A stretch of 64,000 nucleotides of DNA from CAWBBA01 sp963741625 (GCA_963741625.1 CAVUIT010000002.1:124001-188000), one strand, 5' to 3'. Counted from the stretch's first letter, positions 9,094 to 18,784 are shown. The notes: generated from the sequence alone by a model not told the origin. A program made the numbers and translations.

Positions 9094-10629
9094 ATGAATC
9101 TTGCACGGAAGCTGTCCGATGTAGCGAAGCAATACGGGGCTAAGCCGTCGATAATTTTTGAGGACGGTGTTTTCACATTCAATGACTTGGAAAAGCAGGT
9201 GGCGCACTATTCGGCCCTGCTGGTCCGCCTGAATGTGAAACCAGGTGACCGTGTAGCCATTCACCTCCCTAAGCAAATGGAGTTTATTTTTCTGGAGTTG
9301 GCGATCCTTTCCGTTGGAGGAATAGTCCTGCCGCTCAATGCCGACTATAAGGCCGAAGAGATCGATTACTTCTTAACAGATTCCGAAAGCTCACTGCTTT
9401 TTACTGACCGGCAGCGGTTCTCGCAGGCAGAGGAGAAACTAAAGAAGCTCACTGGCCTCAAAATAGTTCTCGTGGACTCCGCTGAAGGCGGCGAAGCCCT
9501 CTCTCTTAACCGTGAGTTGGAAAAGGCTCCGCGGGGTTACATGAGGCAATATCCGACGGGCGCGAACGACGTGGCAGTGATCTGTTACACTTCCGGCACC
9601 ACCGGAAGGCCCAAAGGCGCCATGATCACCCATCAAAATTTGATTTCAAACACGACAGCCCTGCATGAAATCTGGGAGTGGACCGACCGGGATGTGCTCC
9701 TCCATGCGCTCCCTTTATTTCATGTGCACGGCCTTTTTGTCGCGCTTCATGGAGGACTTTACGCGGGCGCGACTATAATAATGCAGGAAAAGTTCGATCC
9801 CGCAAGGATATGGGAAACCATCCAGCGAGAGAAGTGCACGCTGTTCATGGGCGTCCCCACCATGTATCAGAGGCTGCTGAACCAATGGGAATCCATGGGC
9901 ACAAAGCCGGCCCTGAAAACCATGCGAGTGTTCATCTCGGGTTCAGCCCCCCTGTTGGAAGCCCAGTTCAATCGCTTCGAACATCAAACAGGGTTCCGAA
10001 TCCTGGAGCGTTACGGAATGACCGAAGCGGGAATGATAGCCTCAAACAGGATTGATCCGAACGGCAGAAAGGCACAGAGCGTTGGATATCCCCTGCCGGG
10101 AGTCGAAATCAGAGTGGTTTCTCCAGGTGGCCAAGACGTCTCGCCTGGGGATGTTGGAGAAGTCTGGGTGCGCGGAGAAAACGTATTCAAAGGTTATTGG
10201 AGGATGCCGGAGAAGACTGGCGAGTCTTTTGAAAATAATTGGCTCAAAACAGGCGATCTCGGCTATCAGGATCCCCGAGACGACGCACGGCTGTATCTGG
10301 TGGGGCGAGCCAAAGAGCTGATCATTACCGGAGGCTATAACGTCTATCCGAAGGAGGTGGAAAACGTTCTGGAGGGCCATGTCGCGATAAGAGAGGCCGC
10401 GGTCATAGGCTTGCCGGACATGGACTTCGGAGAAAAAGTGACGGCTGTCGTTGTTCCGAATGAATCACATACCGAGCTTTCGCCGGAATCTCTCATAAGC
10501 TATTGTAAAAGCCACCTCGCGAACTACAAGTGCCCGAAGATGGTGTTCTTCGTTGACGTCCTGCCACGAAATGCCATGGGGAAGCTCCAGAAAAACCAGC
10601 TTACCAACCGGTTCCTGGGTGAAGCGTAA
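9094..10629 (+). CDS. AMP-forming acyl-CoA ligase, malonyl-CoA synthetase-like
   Basis: 511 residues from ATG 9094, with GAGGAGG just upstream (an ATG at 9070 is less well placed). All hallmarks of the adenylate-forming family are present: P-loop YTSGTTGRPKGAMITH, ERYGMTE, KTGDLG, the hinge GRAKELIITGGYNVYPKEVE and catalytic Lys in PRNAMGKLQK. The GYNVYPKEVE hinge and PRNAMGKLQK tail resemble MatB. Uptake by the upstream TRAP system and control by a FCD regulator fit a malonate (or methylmalonate) role, but another short acid is possible. Confidence 0.85.
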   Translation: MNLARKLSDVAKQYGAKPSIIFEDGVFTFNDLEKQVAHYSALLVRLNVKPGDRVAIHLPKQMEFIFLELAILSVGGIVLPLNADYKAEEIDYFLTDSESSLLFTDRQRFSQAEEKLKKLTGLKIVLVDSAEGGEALSLNRELEKAPRGYMRQYPTGANDVAVICYTSGTTGRPKGAMITHQNLISNTTALHEIWEWTDRDVLLHALPLFHVHGLFVALHGGLYAGATIIMQEKFDPARIWETIQREKCTLFMGVPTMYQRLLNQWESMGTKPALKTMRVFISGSAPLLEAQFNRFEHQTGFRILERYGMTEAGMIASNRIDPNGRKAQSVGYPLPGVEIRVVSPGGQDVSPGDVGEVWVRGENVFKGYWRMPEKTGESFENNWLKTGDLGYQDPRDDARLYLVGRAKELIITGGYNVYPKEVENVLEGHVAIREAAVIGLPDMDFGEKVTAVVVPNESHTELSPESLISYCKSHLANYKCPKMVFFVDVLPRNAMGKLQKNQLTNRFLGEA

Positions 10630-10699
10630 CCTGTGAAGCAATATTAGGCGGAAACGCTTCCCGCATCATATGCTTATTCTCCACTGACAAGCGACACTG

Positions 10700-11848
10700 C
10701 TATATCAGTCCCATGCCTTTCAGAACAGCAAGCATAATCGCCGCTGCCATGACAGAGCCTATCTGTCCACCGGTGTTGGCTCCCATCGCGTGCATGAGAA
10801 GGTAGTTCTTCTTGTCGGCCCTCGAGCCCTCGGCCTGTACAATGCGTGCCGCCATCGGGTACGCGGAGATCCCTGCTGCGCCAATAAGAGGGTTAATTTT
10901 CCCGCCCGATATAAAGCACATAATCTTGCCCAAAAAGACACCCGCGACAGTGTCGAAACAGATCGCGACGAATCCTAGACCGAAAATCGCCAGAGTCGCA
11001 GGCTTCAGAAAATTGTGTCCCTCCATAGTGCCGCCTATTGCAAGGCCGAGGAACAGGGTCACTATATTGGCGATCTCGTTCTCAGACGCGCCGCTTAGCC
11101 TTGCAACCACACCGCTAACTTTCATGAAGTTGCCCAGCATGACCATGCCCATCAGAGGAAGACCTTTCGGCGCGATGAGACCCGTGAGCACGGTCACCAG
11201 TATGGGAAAGAGGATTAGGGTATTTTGCGACACGCTGGCTTTGCTGACTTGCATACGTACCTTTCTCTCGGACTCGCTCGTCAGCGCACGCATGATGGGC
11301 GGCTGAATGATCGGCACAAGGGCCATATACGAATATGCCGCCACTGAAACCGGACCCAATAGATGGGGAGCGAACTGAGATGTCACGTATATCGCGGTGG
11401 GACCGTCACAGGCACCGATGATTCCGATGCATACAGCGTCCAACTGAGAAAATCCCAGCGCAAGAGCCAGACCCAGTGTGAGGAAGATGCCGAACTGCCC
11501 TGCTGCACCGAAGAGCAGGATCTTGGGGTTCTCCAGCAGAGGCGAAAAATCGGTCATCGCTCCGATCCCCACGAAGATCAAGAGGGGAAAGATCTCAGTA
11601 ATGATACCGATGTCGTAGAGGAACTTCAGCACTCCCCCCGGGTCCATCACATCGCTGAGCGGCATGTTGACCAGAAAACAGCCGAACCCAATGGGGAGCA
11701 AAAGGAGCGGTTCCACGTCCTTTTTGATGGCGAGATACAGAAGGGCGGCCGCCACCAGCATCATCACCAGGTTGGGCCCGCCCTTTGTCGCGAGAAATCG
11801 AGTTCCCTCCAGAAGACCTGACAGACCTGCTATAATCGCTTCGTACAT
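10700..11848 (-). CDS. Na+-translocating carboxybiotin decarboxylase, beta subunit (OadB/GcdB family)
   Basis: 382 residues, about 9-11 membrane helices. Family signatures include GACDGPTAIYVTSQFAP, whose Asp is the key Na+/carboxybiotin residue region in OadB, and the C-terminal INPLIGAAGISAYPMAARI. In known systems this subunit decarboxylates carboxybiotin and pumps Na+ outward. The gamma-like gene lies 12 nt upstream. No carboxyltransferase or biotin carrier gene is in the window, so the substrate (oxaloacetate, methylmalonyl-CoA, glutaconyl-CoA, malonyl) cannot be read directly. It is convergent with the CoA-ligase gene. Confidence 0.9.
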   Translation of the reverse strand: MYEAIIAGLSGLLEGTRFLATKGGPNLVMMLVAAALLYLAIKKDVEPLLLLPIGFGCFLVNMPLSDVMDPGGVLKFLYDIGIITEIFPLLIFVGIGAMTDFSPLLENPKILLFGAAGQFGIFLTLGLALALGFSQLDAVCIGIIGACDGPTAIYVTSQFAPHLLGPVSVAAYSYMALVPIIQPPIMRALTSESERKVRMQVSKASVSQNTLILFPILVTVLTGLIAPKGLPLMGMVMLGNFMKVSGVVARLSGASENEIANIVTLFLGLAIGGTMEGHNFLKPATLAIFGLGFVAICFDTVAGVFLGKIMCFISGGKINPLIGAAGISAYPMAARIVQAEGSRADKKNYLLMHAMGANTGGQIGSVMAAAIMLAVLKGMGLI

Positions 11849-11860
11849 GGTTCGCGCTCC

Positions 11861-12013
11861 TCACCGCGGTGAGCCTTCCGAAGACTCAGAGGACTTCGAC
11901 AAAGGGAAAATTATCTTGAGCATGTTCATGCCCAGGATAATGATCGCTATGGTTAAGAAGGTGCCTCCCATTCCGATTACAGTCATGGTGACACCAAAGG
12001 ATATGTTATCCAT
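11861..12013 (-). CDS. tiny gamma-like subunit of carboxybiotin decarboxylase (OadG-like)
   Basis: A 50-residue protein starting at ATG 12013 behind AAGGAGA and ending at TGA 11861. It has one membrane helix (SFGVTMTVIGMGGTFLTIAI, then ILGMNMLKIIFPL) and a short Ser/Glu-rich tail. OadG-family subunits have exactly this layout, with the VIGMG motif early in the helix. They bridge the alpha and beta subunits; the metal-binding tail of longer OadG proteins is absent. Immediately upstream of the beta-subunit gene. Confidence 0.75.
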   Translation of the reverse strand: MDNISFGVTMTVIGMGGTFLTIAIIILGMNMLKIIFPLSKSSESSEGSPR

Positions 12014-12486
12014 GGAGATCTCCTTTCAGTCCAGAGAACATATCACCAGCAGCCCGATGACATCCCTGCACGATTCAGCGTGTGCTCCAAGACGGAAGAG
12101 TACCTAAGGCAATCCCGGTACAGTAAACGGGAACCTGAAGACTATAGCCCCAATCGGTGACATGGCCAAGCCCGAAATGAGCATGTCTCTAAACAATTTT
12201 TCGCTCTCACGATGTTCAGCAGGGTGAATGTTGATAATGGCTCCGACTCAACAGGCAATATATGATCTAGGGACGTGTCCCCGGGCGGAGAAAGCCATGC
12301 AATAGTCACGAAAAATCTTCGGCAAGTCTTGAATGAAGGCTACACGGTAGGGTGAAGAGCTATCCCAGGATGTTCGCACATTTCACTGCCCGTGGCCGGC
12401 AGCTTGAAAGCCCGTTGGCCGTCCTGGCGGGCACGGGAAAGGAAAAGTCGTACGGCACCGGAACAAAGCTTCGCATCAAGTCAATG
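12014..12486. other. intergenic region
   Basis: No gene is seen. It separates the decarboxylase genes from the polysaccharide locus. A short motif, GGGACGTGTCCCCGGGCGG near 12271, recurs with one change near 38041, so it is probably part of a dispersed repeat. Confidence 0.5.
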
Positions 12487-13434
12487 TCAGCTTTCCCTTA
12501 TGCTATGCCGATTGTCCCTGAACCACTGGTAAGTGGATTCGAGTCCCTGCCGCAGTGACAGCGTAGGTTTCCAGCCGAGTGCAGAGATACGGCTCACATC
12601 CAGAAGCTTTCTTGGCATGCCGTCGGGCATGCTCGTGTTAAACTGGATATCTCCCTCAAATCCCACAACATCCCTGATCAGAAGCGACAAATCTCGAATC
12701 GAGATTTCAGCACCGCTTCCTATATTGATTATTTCGCGAGAATCATAATTCTCCATAAGAAACACGCAAGCATCAGCCACGTCGTCCACATGGAGGAATT
12801 CCCGCTGCGGATTACCGCTCCCCCAGATCTCGACAAACCCTGCCGCGGACTCGTGAGCCTCATGGGTTTTTCGGAGTAACGCAGGAATCACATGTGAATT
12901 CTCCAAATCGAAATTGTCGTTGGGACCGTACAGATTCGTGGGCATGACGGAGATAAAATTGGCGCCGTACTCCCTACTGTAGGATTGACACATGGTGATG
13001 CCCGCTATCTTTGCAATAGAGTAAGGCTCGTTGGTGGGCTCCAGGTACCCGCTGAGTAGGTATTCTTCCTTCATCGGCTGCGGCGCAAGTCTGGGATAAA
13101 TGCACGAACTTCCAAGGAAAAGAAGCTTCTTTACGCCGTTCAGGTATGCGGCGTGAATGAGATTAGTCTGGATCATCAGGTTTTGATATATGAATTGAGC
13201 GGGGTACGTGTTGTTGGCATGAATGCCCCCGACCTTGGCCGCTGCAAGGAATACCCAGTCCGGCTTCAATTCACTCAGTAAATTAAGAACGGCCTGCTGA
13301 TCGCAGAGGTCCACTCTTGCGGTGGGCTCAATCACCGAGTATCCGGCCCGCACCAGGCGTCGGCAAATGGCAGATCCGACCATCCCTGTGTGGCCGGCGA
13401 CGTAAATCCTGGTCAATGGCTTATTGCTTTCCAT
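12487..13434 (-). CDS. fcl: GDP-L-fucose synthase
   Basis: 315 residues, SDR-fold epimerase/reductase that converts GDP-4-keto-6-deoxymannose to GDP-L-fucose. Nucleotide motif GHTGMVGSA (14-22), the GSSCIYP serine and the YSIAK tyrosine/lysine pair form the catalytic triad; MPTNLYGPNDNFD is typical for the family. The start overlaps the gmd stop by one base (TAATG), so the two consecutive steps are coupled. First gene pair of the surface-polysaccharide locus, on the opposite strand from the glycosyltransferases. Confidence 0.95.
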   Translation of the reverse strand: MESNKPLTRIYVAGHTGMVGSAICRRLVRAGYSVIEPTARVDLCDQQAVLNLLSELKPDWVFLAAAKVGGIHANNTYPAQFIYQNLMIQTNLIHAAYLNGVKKLLFLGSSCIYPRLAPQPMKEEYLLSGYLEPTNEPYSIAKIAGITMCQSYSREYGANFISVMPTNLYGPNDNFDLENSHVIPALLRKTHEAHESAAGFVEIWGSGNPQREFLHVDDVADACVFLMENYDSREIINIGSGAEISIRDLSLLIRDVVGFEGDIQFNTSMPDGMPRKLLDVSRISALGWKPTLSLRQGLESTYQWFRDNRHSIRES

Positions 13435-14516
13435 TATTGGAAGCCCGCGGTCCGACAGAGCTGTTCCTTTTCGGCCTCTCTGAGATCAGCCACCACCATG
13501 CGTTTTACCAGTTCCGGAAAAGTGACCCGTGGTTTCCATCCCAGCAGTTCTCGGGCTTTTGTAGCGTCACCGAGCAATTCATGGACCTCTGTGGGCCGAA
13601 AGTATCGAGGATCCACAGCCACGAGTGTCCGGCCTGTCTCGACGTCGGTACCCTTCTCGTCAACCCCCTCCCCTTGCCAGGCTATGGCGATCCCCACTTC
13701 TCTGAAGGCACGTTCAACGAATTCCCTTACAGAATGGTTCTCCCCCGTGGCGACCACGAAATCGTCCGGCTCATGGTGTTGTACAATGAGCCACATTGCC
13801 TCAACATAGTCACCGGCGAACCCCCAGTCGCGTTTAGCATTCAGATTCCCTAGGTAGAGGCAGTCTTGCATCTCAAGCTTGATGCGAGCCACTGCACGGG
13901 TGATCTTCCGGGTTACAAAGGTCTCTCCTCGCATGGGAGATTCGTGATTGAAAAGTATCCCGTTGCAAGTAAAGAAACTGTATGCTTCTCTGTAGTTACG
14001 GGCTATCCAGTAACCGTACAATTTGGCCACGGCGTATGGGCTTCTTGGATAAAACGGCGTGGTTTCCCTCTGAGGCGTCTCCTGCACGAGGCCGAAGAGT
14101 TCGCTTGTCGAGGCCTGGTAGAAACGAACCTTCTTCCCAAGATCCAGTATCCGGATGGCCTCCAACAGGCGCAGCGTGCCAAGCGCATCTGAATTTGCGG
14201 TGTATTCGGGAGTCTCAAATGACACCATCACATGACTCTGCGCCGCAAGATTATAGATTTCAGTAGGCTGAAACTGCTGAATTATTCGAATGAGATTGGT
14301 GGAATCGGTCATGTCGCCGTATTCCAGACTGAGATGGCGGTCATCTACGTGAGGATCTTCATACAGGCCATCTATCCGCTGAGTGTTGATCAGGGACGCG
14401 CGCCTCTTCACCCCACAAACCTGATAACCTTTCTTTAGCAGGAACTCTATAAGGTAGGCGCCATCTTGACCCGTCACTCCGGTCACGAGTGCTCGTTTAT
14501 CAGAAACCAAATCCAT
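13434..14516 (-). CDS. gmd: GDP-mannose 4,6-dehydratase
   Basis: 360 residues. Converts GDP-mannose to GDP-4-keto-6-deoxymannose. NADP-binding GVTGQDGAYL near the N-terminus, RRAS/NTQRID substrate region, and YxxxK in SPYAVAKLYGYW. I chose ATG 14516 because GGAAA lies 9 nt upstream; the frame also offers TTG at 14531. A normal-length, intact enzyme. Together with fcl it supplies GDP-fucose (or, from the keto intermediate, another 6-deoxyhexose) to the locus. Confidence 0.95.
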   Translation of the reverse strand: MDLVSDKRALVTGVTGQDGAYLIEFLLKKGYQVCGVKRRASLINTQRIDGLYEDPHVDDRHLSLEYGDMTDSTNLIRIIQQFQPTEIYNLAAQSHVMVSFETPEYTANSDALGTLRLLEAIRILDLGKKVRFYQASTSELFGLVQETPQRETTPFYPRSPYAVAKLYGYWIARNYREAYSFFTCNGILFNHESPMRGETFVTRKITRAVARIKLEMQDCLYLGNLNAKRDWGFAGDYVEAMWLIVQHHEPDDFVVATGENHSVREFVERAFREVGIAIAWQGEGVDEKGTDVETGRTLVAVDPRYFRPTEVHELLGDATKARELLGWKPRVTFPELVKRMVVADLREAEKEQLCRTAGFQ

Positions 14517-14735
14517 CAGGACACTTTCCAAATTGTATCAAGGCATTCCTATGCACACTGCAAGCAGCTTACAAATAACACGATGCACCAATCGAGTCAA
14601 GCGTCGGCCCTCTTCCCAAGCCCTTGTCTTGCCACAGCGAAATGACTTTCGCTGCCTTTTGTGTTAAGTTAATCATAACCGAGCCTTGGCGTCGAGAATA
14701 ATTGAGTTTCCTTTGATGGAGCAAGCCGGCCTTAT

Positions 14736-15578
14736 ATGCACCCTCAACCGCACATCTCGATAATAGTAGCAGTGTACAACCGGGCAACTACTCTGCAGCG
14801 GTGCATTGACAGTGTGGAAAACCAGGATTATCCGCACAAAGAACTCATCGTCATTGACGGAGGCTCTACCGACGGAACCGTCGCCATTCTCAAAGCCAAC
14901 AATCATAAGATCTCCTACTGGGAATCCGAGGCGGACCGTGGGATCTACCATGCCTTCAATAAGGGTCTTGAACACGTAACAGGCGACTGGGTCTACTTCC
15001 TTGGAGCGGACGATTATCTCATGGATTCCGGAGTCTTGGGCCGTGTAGCCGACCGCCTCGTGAAGTGTGAACCCGGGATCAGTATCGTCTACGGCCAAGT
15101 GGCAATAGTGTCGCGTGGCGGTCAAATGCTGGCCATTCATGGAGAAGATTACGGCCGAACCAGGCGCAAGCTGCACAAGGTTATGCCAATATGTCATCAA
15201 GGGATATTTCACAGACGTAGCCTGTTTGAAAGCCACGGCGGATTCGATGAATCTTTTCGGATTTCCGGCGATTACGAGTTGTTACTGCGCGAGTTGAAAG
15301 ATCGGCCCGCCATGTTTATGGCCGATGTGGTCGTAGCCGCCATCCTGTTGGGTGGAGCCAGCTCGAAACCGGGCGATGCCCTTATTGTCCCCTTGGAAGA
15401 GGCCCGTGCCAGGGAATTGAACGGCTTTCCCGTCTATCATCTCGCATGGCTATGGGTCCTTACGAAGGCCTTCGCCAGGTATTCCATTCAACGGAGTGTA
15501 GGACATGAGGCGTTTTGCCGAATTGGCGACCTTTATCGTCGGCTGACCGGGAGACCGCCTGTCTGGACCAAGATGTAA
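14736..15578 (+). CDS. family 2 glycosyltransferase
   Basis: 280 residues, GT-A fold, with the N-terminal ISIIVAVYNRATTLQRCIDS, the DGGSTDGT nucleotide segment and a metal-binding ADD at about residue 92. No membrane helix, so it is probably a peripheral cytoplasmic enzyme adding one sugar to a lipid-linked repeat unit. Divergent from gmd with about 220 nt between. The exact donor cannot be read; a fucosyl or 6-deoxyhexosyl role is only suggested by the neighbours. Confidence 0.88.
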   Translation: MHPQPHISIIVAVYNRATTLQRCIDSVENQDYPHKELIVIDGGSTDGTVAILKANNHKISYWESEADRGIYHAFNKGLEHVTGDWVYFLGADDYLMDSGVLGRVADRLVKCEPGISIVYGQVAIVSRGGQMLAIHGEDYGRTRRKLHKVMPICHQGIFHRRSLFESHGGFDESFRISGDYELLLRELKDRPAMFMADVVVAAILLGGASSKPGDALIVPLEEARARELNGFPVYHLAWLWVLTKAFARYSIQRSVGHEAFCRIGDLYRRLTGRPPVWTKM

Positions 15579-15784
15579 GGAGGCAAGAAAGAGCAGGAAT
15601 GCTTGCAAAATTCAATATTGTTGAAGGCATGTTGAGGGAAACTTCTTGCAACCCCGCGGGACGCGAGGTCTCAGCGTCTCCTTCCAAGCCTCCCACATAT
15701 TGCAAGCCATATTTTCATTCCTTCCATCCATGCCTGATAACCCGACTCTTACTCGCCCCAAGGAGGCAGACTTCCCTGTGAATC

Positions 15785-16966
15785 ATGCCTAAGATTGCAT
15801 TTGTTCATAGCAATAACAATGACGTCGGAGGCTCAGACCTCGCCATGTGGCGCGTGGTCTGTGCTTGCAGGGACGCGGGGTACGATACGCTGGTGGCGAT
15901 TTCAAAGCGAAATCTGATTTGGGAGCGATACGAAAGAGAAAGAATAGCGATTCGGCAGGTTTCCATGCCTCGTCTCTCCAACTCTTTGAACCCTTTCATT
16001 TTGTCCAGGTGGCTGCTGGAACTGTTCGTAACCACCGTCCGGCTGACGCGATTATTCTCCCGAGAGAGGGTTGATCTGGTATTTGCAAACGATTTTAATG
16101 AATTGCCCGCTACGCTCGCGGGGCGCTTCCTGGGCCTGCCACGGGCCATGCGCCTTCGATTTATATTCAACCTGCCCTCTTGGATTCGTCGCGGGTACAT
16201 GATGTTGCTGGCATGGGCTGCGAACAGAGTACTGTGCGTCTCCGAAGCAGTCCGTCTTTCGAACTTTCATGATGTGCGACGCTTTCAGGACCGTGTCCTA
16301 ACCCTTTATGATTGGCACGAGGAAAACATCAGCGACGGACACCATGATTGGCCCGCCAATCCGTTTGAGCGATTCGGGATTGATCCATCAGCCCGAGTGG
16401 TGCTCATGCCCGCTCGCATGGAGCCATGGAAGGGCCAGCACGTTCTCGTGGAGGCCGCACCTGAAATCTTGGAGGCAATTCCTGACGCCGTGATTCTTTT
16501 TGTGGGTGATCTGGTACAAGGCCGAGGCCGTGAAAGGTACTCCGAGGAGCTGCGGATCGGCCTCCAAAACGCAGGATTTTCAGAAAGAGTATTTTTCTCC
16601 GGGTACGTCGAGGACGTGGATGTGCTCATGCGAGCCGCGAGTGTGGTTGTTAACTGCTCAACTGTTTCCGAACCTTTTGGGCTGACTGTGCTTGAAGGGC
16701 TCTGGTACGGGACGCCTGTGGTTGCACCAGCACTTGGCGGACCCCTAGAAATAGTAGGAAACCCTCCAGCGGCATTACTTCACACACCGGGAAATGCCAA
16801 GGAGTTGGCTGTAGCCGTGATCAGTATTCTGACGGACAGAGAGCTGGCCGATGAACTCGTCAGGCAAGGGAAAGAACGGGCGGCACAGTTTACTCGTGAG
16901 AGACTGTGGACTGCATTCAACTGCATCATAGAAGAGCTGTTGCCCGCGGGGACGCACAGCAAATAG
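15785..16966 (+). CDS. family 4 (GT-B) glycosyltransferase
   Basis: 393 residues, two Rossmann-like halves. The C-terminal half carries the GT4 signature: VLMPARMEPWKGQHVLVEA, an FSGYVEDVDVLM loop and the E-x7-E region SEPFGLTVLEGLWYGTPVV. It is a retaining enzyme that would use an NDP-sugar at the inner face of the membrane. It is followed after 4 nt by the next glycosyltransferase, so they are co-transcribed. Confidence 0.9.
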   Translation: MPKIAFVHSNNNDVGGSDLAMWRVVCACRDAGYDTLVAISKRNLIWERYERERIAIRQVSMPRLSNSLNPFILSRWLLELFVTTVRLTRLFSRERVDLVFANDFNELPATLAGRFLGLPRAMRLRFIFNLPSWIRRGYMMLLAWAANRVLCVSEAVRLSNFHDVRRFQDRVLTLYDWHEENISDGHHDWPANPFERFGIDPSARVVLMPARMEPWKGQHVLVEAAPEILEAIPDAVILFVGDLVQGRGRERYSEELRIGLQNAGFSERVFFSGYVEDVDVLMRAASVVVNCSTVSEPFGLTVLEGLWYGTPVVAPALGGPLEIVGNPPAALLHTPGNAKELAVAVISILTDRELADELVRQGKERAAQFTRERLWTAFNCIIEELLPAGTHSK

Positions 16967-16970
16967 AACG

Positions 16971-17852
16971 ATGACCAGGATCTCAGTTATTATAGTCAGT
17001 TATAACACCAGGGAAATACTTGTCAATTGTCTTCGCTCCGTGTACTCTTCCGCAGGCGGCGTTGATGCTGAAGTTTTCGTGGTGGACAACGCGTCTACCG
17101 ACGGGACAGTGGATGCAATACACAGAGAATTCCCCAAGTGCACCGTCATAGCCAACGAGACGAATGTCGGGTTCAGCCGAGCAAATAATCAGGCGGTCCG
17201 GGTGTGTTCCGGCCGATACATTCTTCTGCTGAACCCCGATACCGTAGTTGAACCGGATGTACTGGCCAAGATGGTCGCGTTGATGGACGAGCAGCGAGAT
17301 GTCGGCATGGTCTCTTGCAAGCTTGTTACGCAGGATGGATCGCTGGATTTAGCTTGTCGCCGGGCTTTTCCCTCACTCTGGGACGGCTTCTGCCGCGCTT
17401 CCGGATTGAGTCAGTGGTTTCCCAAGAGCCGGCTGCTGGCTGGATACAATCTTACATACTTGGACGAGCATAAAACCTGCGAGGTGGATGCGGTAAATGG
17501 TGCTTTTATGTTCGCAAGGCGTGAAGCTGTCGAGGAGGTCGGCCTTCTCGATGAGGACTACTTCATGTACTGCGAGGACCTCGACTGGTGCTTTCGTTTC
17601 GGGAAGTCCGGCTGGAAAGTCGTTTACCACCCTGCGGCTACAACAGTTCATTTGAAAGGTCAGAGCGGCAATCCGAAAAGTTCCGCCATGATCCGGGAAC
17701 TCTTCAGGTCCACGAAGCTGTTCTATCGTAAGAACTGTTTTGAGGGGATGGGGCCGATACGGAAGGCGTCGCTCCTCATAAGCCTGGATATTTGGAAGTG
17801 GGCGACCTTATTGAGAAATGCTGTTCGCACCAACAAGCGAACCCGTCCGTAG
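16971..17852 (+). CDS. family 2 glycosyltransferase, rhamnosyltransferase (WbbL)-like
   Basis: 293 residues. VIIVSYNTREILVNCLRSV and NASTDGTVD at the N-terminus, ANNQAVRVCSGRYILLLNPD with the metal-binding segment, and the ALFM/FMYCEDLDWCFRFGKSGW motif typical of WbbL-type inverting rhamnosyl- or deoxyhexosyl-transferases. Four nt after the GT4 gene. A deoxysugar donor would suit the fcl/gmd pair nearby, but this is inference. Confidence 0.88.
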   Translation: MTRISVIIVSYNTREILVNCLRSVYSSAGGVDAEVFVVDNASTDGTVDAIHREFPKCTVIANETNVGFSRANNQAVRVCSGRYILLLNPDTVVEPDVLAKMVALMDEQRDVGMVSCKLVTQDGSLDLACRRAFPSLWDGFCRASGLSQWFPKSRLLAGYNLTYLDEHKTCEVDAVNGAFMFARREAVEEVGLLDEDYFMYCEDLDWCFRFGKSGWKVVYHPAATTVHLKGQSGNPKSSAMIRELFRSTKLFYRKNCFEGMGPIRKASLLISLDIWKWATLLRNAVRTNKRTRP

Positions 17853-17907
17853 CAGTAGGAAAGCAAACAATCGGACGCAGGTTTGTTGCAACAAAGGAAA
17901 AGTTGTT

Positions 17908-18744
17908 ATGAAGGCACCATTGAGATTTGCGCGGTACACGGCAAAGAAGATAAAATCTATCTTGGAATCGGCTTACCTCTCCTACCCTAAAGCGGTGCAG
18001 TGCAACATCTGTCGATGGGAGGGGCGTCGCTTCTTGAGTGATTCATGGCACAAACACATAAACTGTCCGAGATGCGGTTCATATTTGAGGCAAAGACTTT
18101 TTTTTGCGGCTCTTCAGAATATTGAAGAATTGTCCTTGGACCGAGTAATTCGTCGCAGAAGGATCTTGCACTTTGCTCCAGAAAATATCGTCAGCCTGAA
18201 GATCCGAGATAAGGCCACTTCTTATACTACAGCCGATTTTTTGCGCAACGACTGTGATTTTAGACTAGACATGTCAAATATGCCGGAAATCAAGGGTGAC
18301 AGCTTTGAAGTTGTGATCGCCTTTGATGTCCTTGAGCATGTTCCTGACTACCAAAAGGCTCTAGAAGAAGTGCACAGGATATTGTCTTCAAGAGGCTTTG
18401 CAATTTTCACTGTACCACAGAAAGATAATCTTTTGGCGACCTATGAAGACCGAACTATGGTGACACCTGAAGATAGAACAAAGCATTTTGGACAATGGGA
18501 TCATCTTAGAATATTTGGGGAAGATTTCCCAAAAGCTGTTGAGAGTAAAGGCTTTACCGTATTAGCTGTCAATGAATCGATGTTTTCTGAAGATGTGAAT
18601 AGGTGGCATGTTCTGTTTCCACCGCTGTTGTCAAAGCATCCGATGATAAAGGATCTGAAGGAAGGTGGTAATGTGATTGATGTGTATGATATGAGTGGAA
18701 GTTTGAAACAGCTGAATGTGTGTAACTATATATGTTTTGTATAG
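17908..18744 (+). CDS. SAM-dependent methyltransferase with N-terminal zinc ribbon
   Basis: 278 residues from ATG 17908 behind AAAGGAAAA. The N-terminus holds two Cys pairs (CNICRWEG and CPRCGSY, about residues 31-61), a likely zinc site. A class I methyltransferase domain follows, with FDVLEHVPDYQKALEEVHRI and GFAIFTVPQ. This arrangement is common for enzymes in polysaccharide loci that methylate sugars or chain ends. The A+T content rises in this gene relative to the glycosyltransferases before it, possibly a sign of separate acquisition. Confidence 0.82.
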   Translation: MKAPLRFARYTAKKIKSILESAYLSYPKAVQCNICRWEGRRFLSDSWHKHINCPRCGSYLRQRLFFAALQNIEELSLDRVIRRRRILHFAPENIVSLKIRDKATSYTTADFLRNDCDFRLDMSNMPEIKGDSFEVVIAFDVLEHVPDYQKALEEVHRILSSRGFAIFTVPQKDNLLATYEDRTMVTPEDRTKHFGQWDHLRIFGEDFPKAVESKGFTVLAVNESMFSEDVNRWHVLFPPLLSKHPMIKDLKEGGNVIDVYDMSGSLKQLNVCNYICFV

Positions 18745-18784
18745 ATACAAAGGTGGTATTTGTTGTTGAATTCTATGATTGCGT

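Noticed and set aside
10630..10699. Rho-independent terminator between the convergent CoA-ligase and decarboxylase genes
   Set aside because: The GCGGAAACGCTTCCCGC stretch pairs poorly and has no T-run; not strong enough to call.
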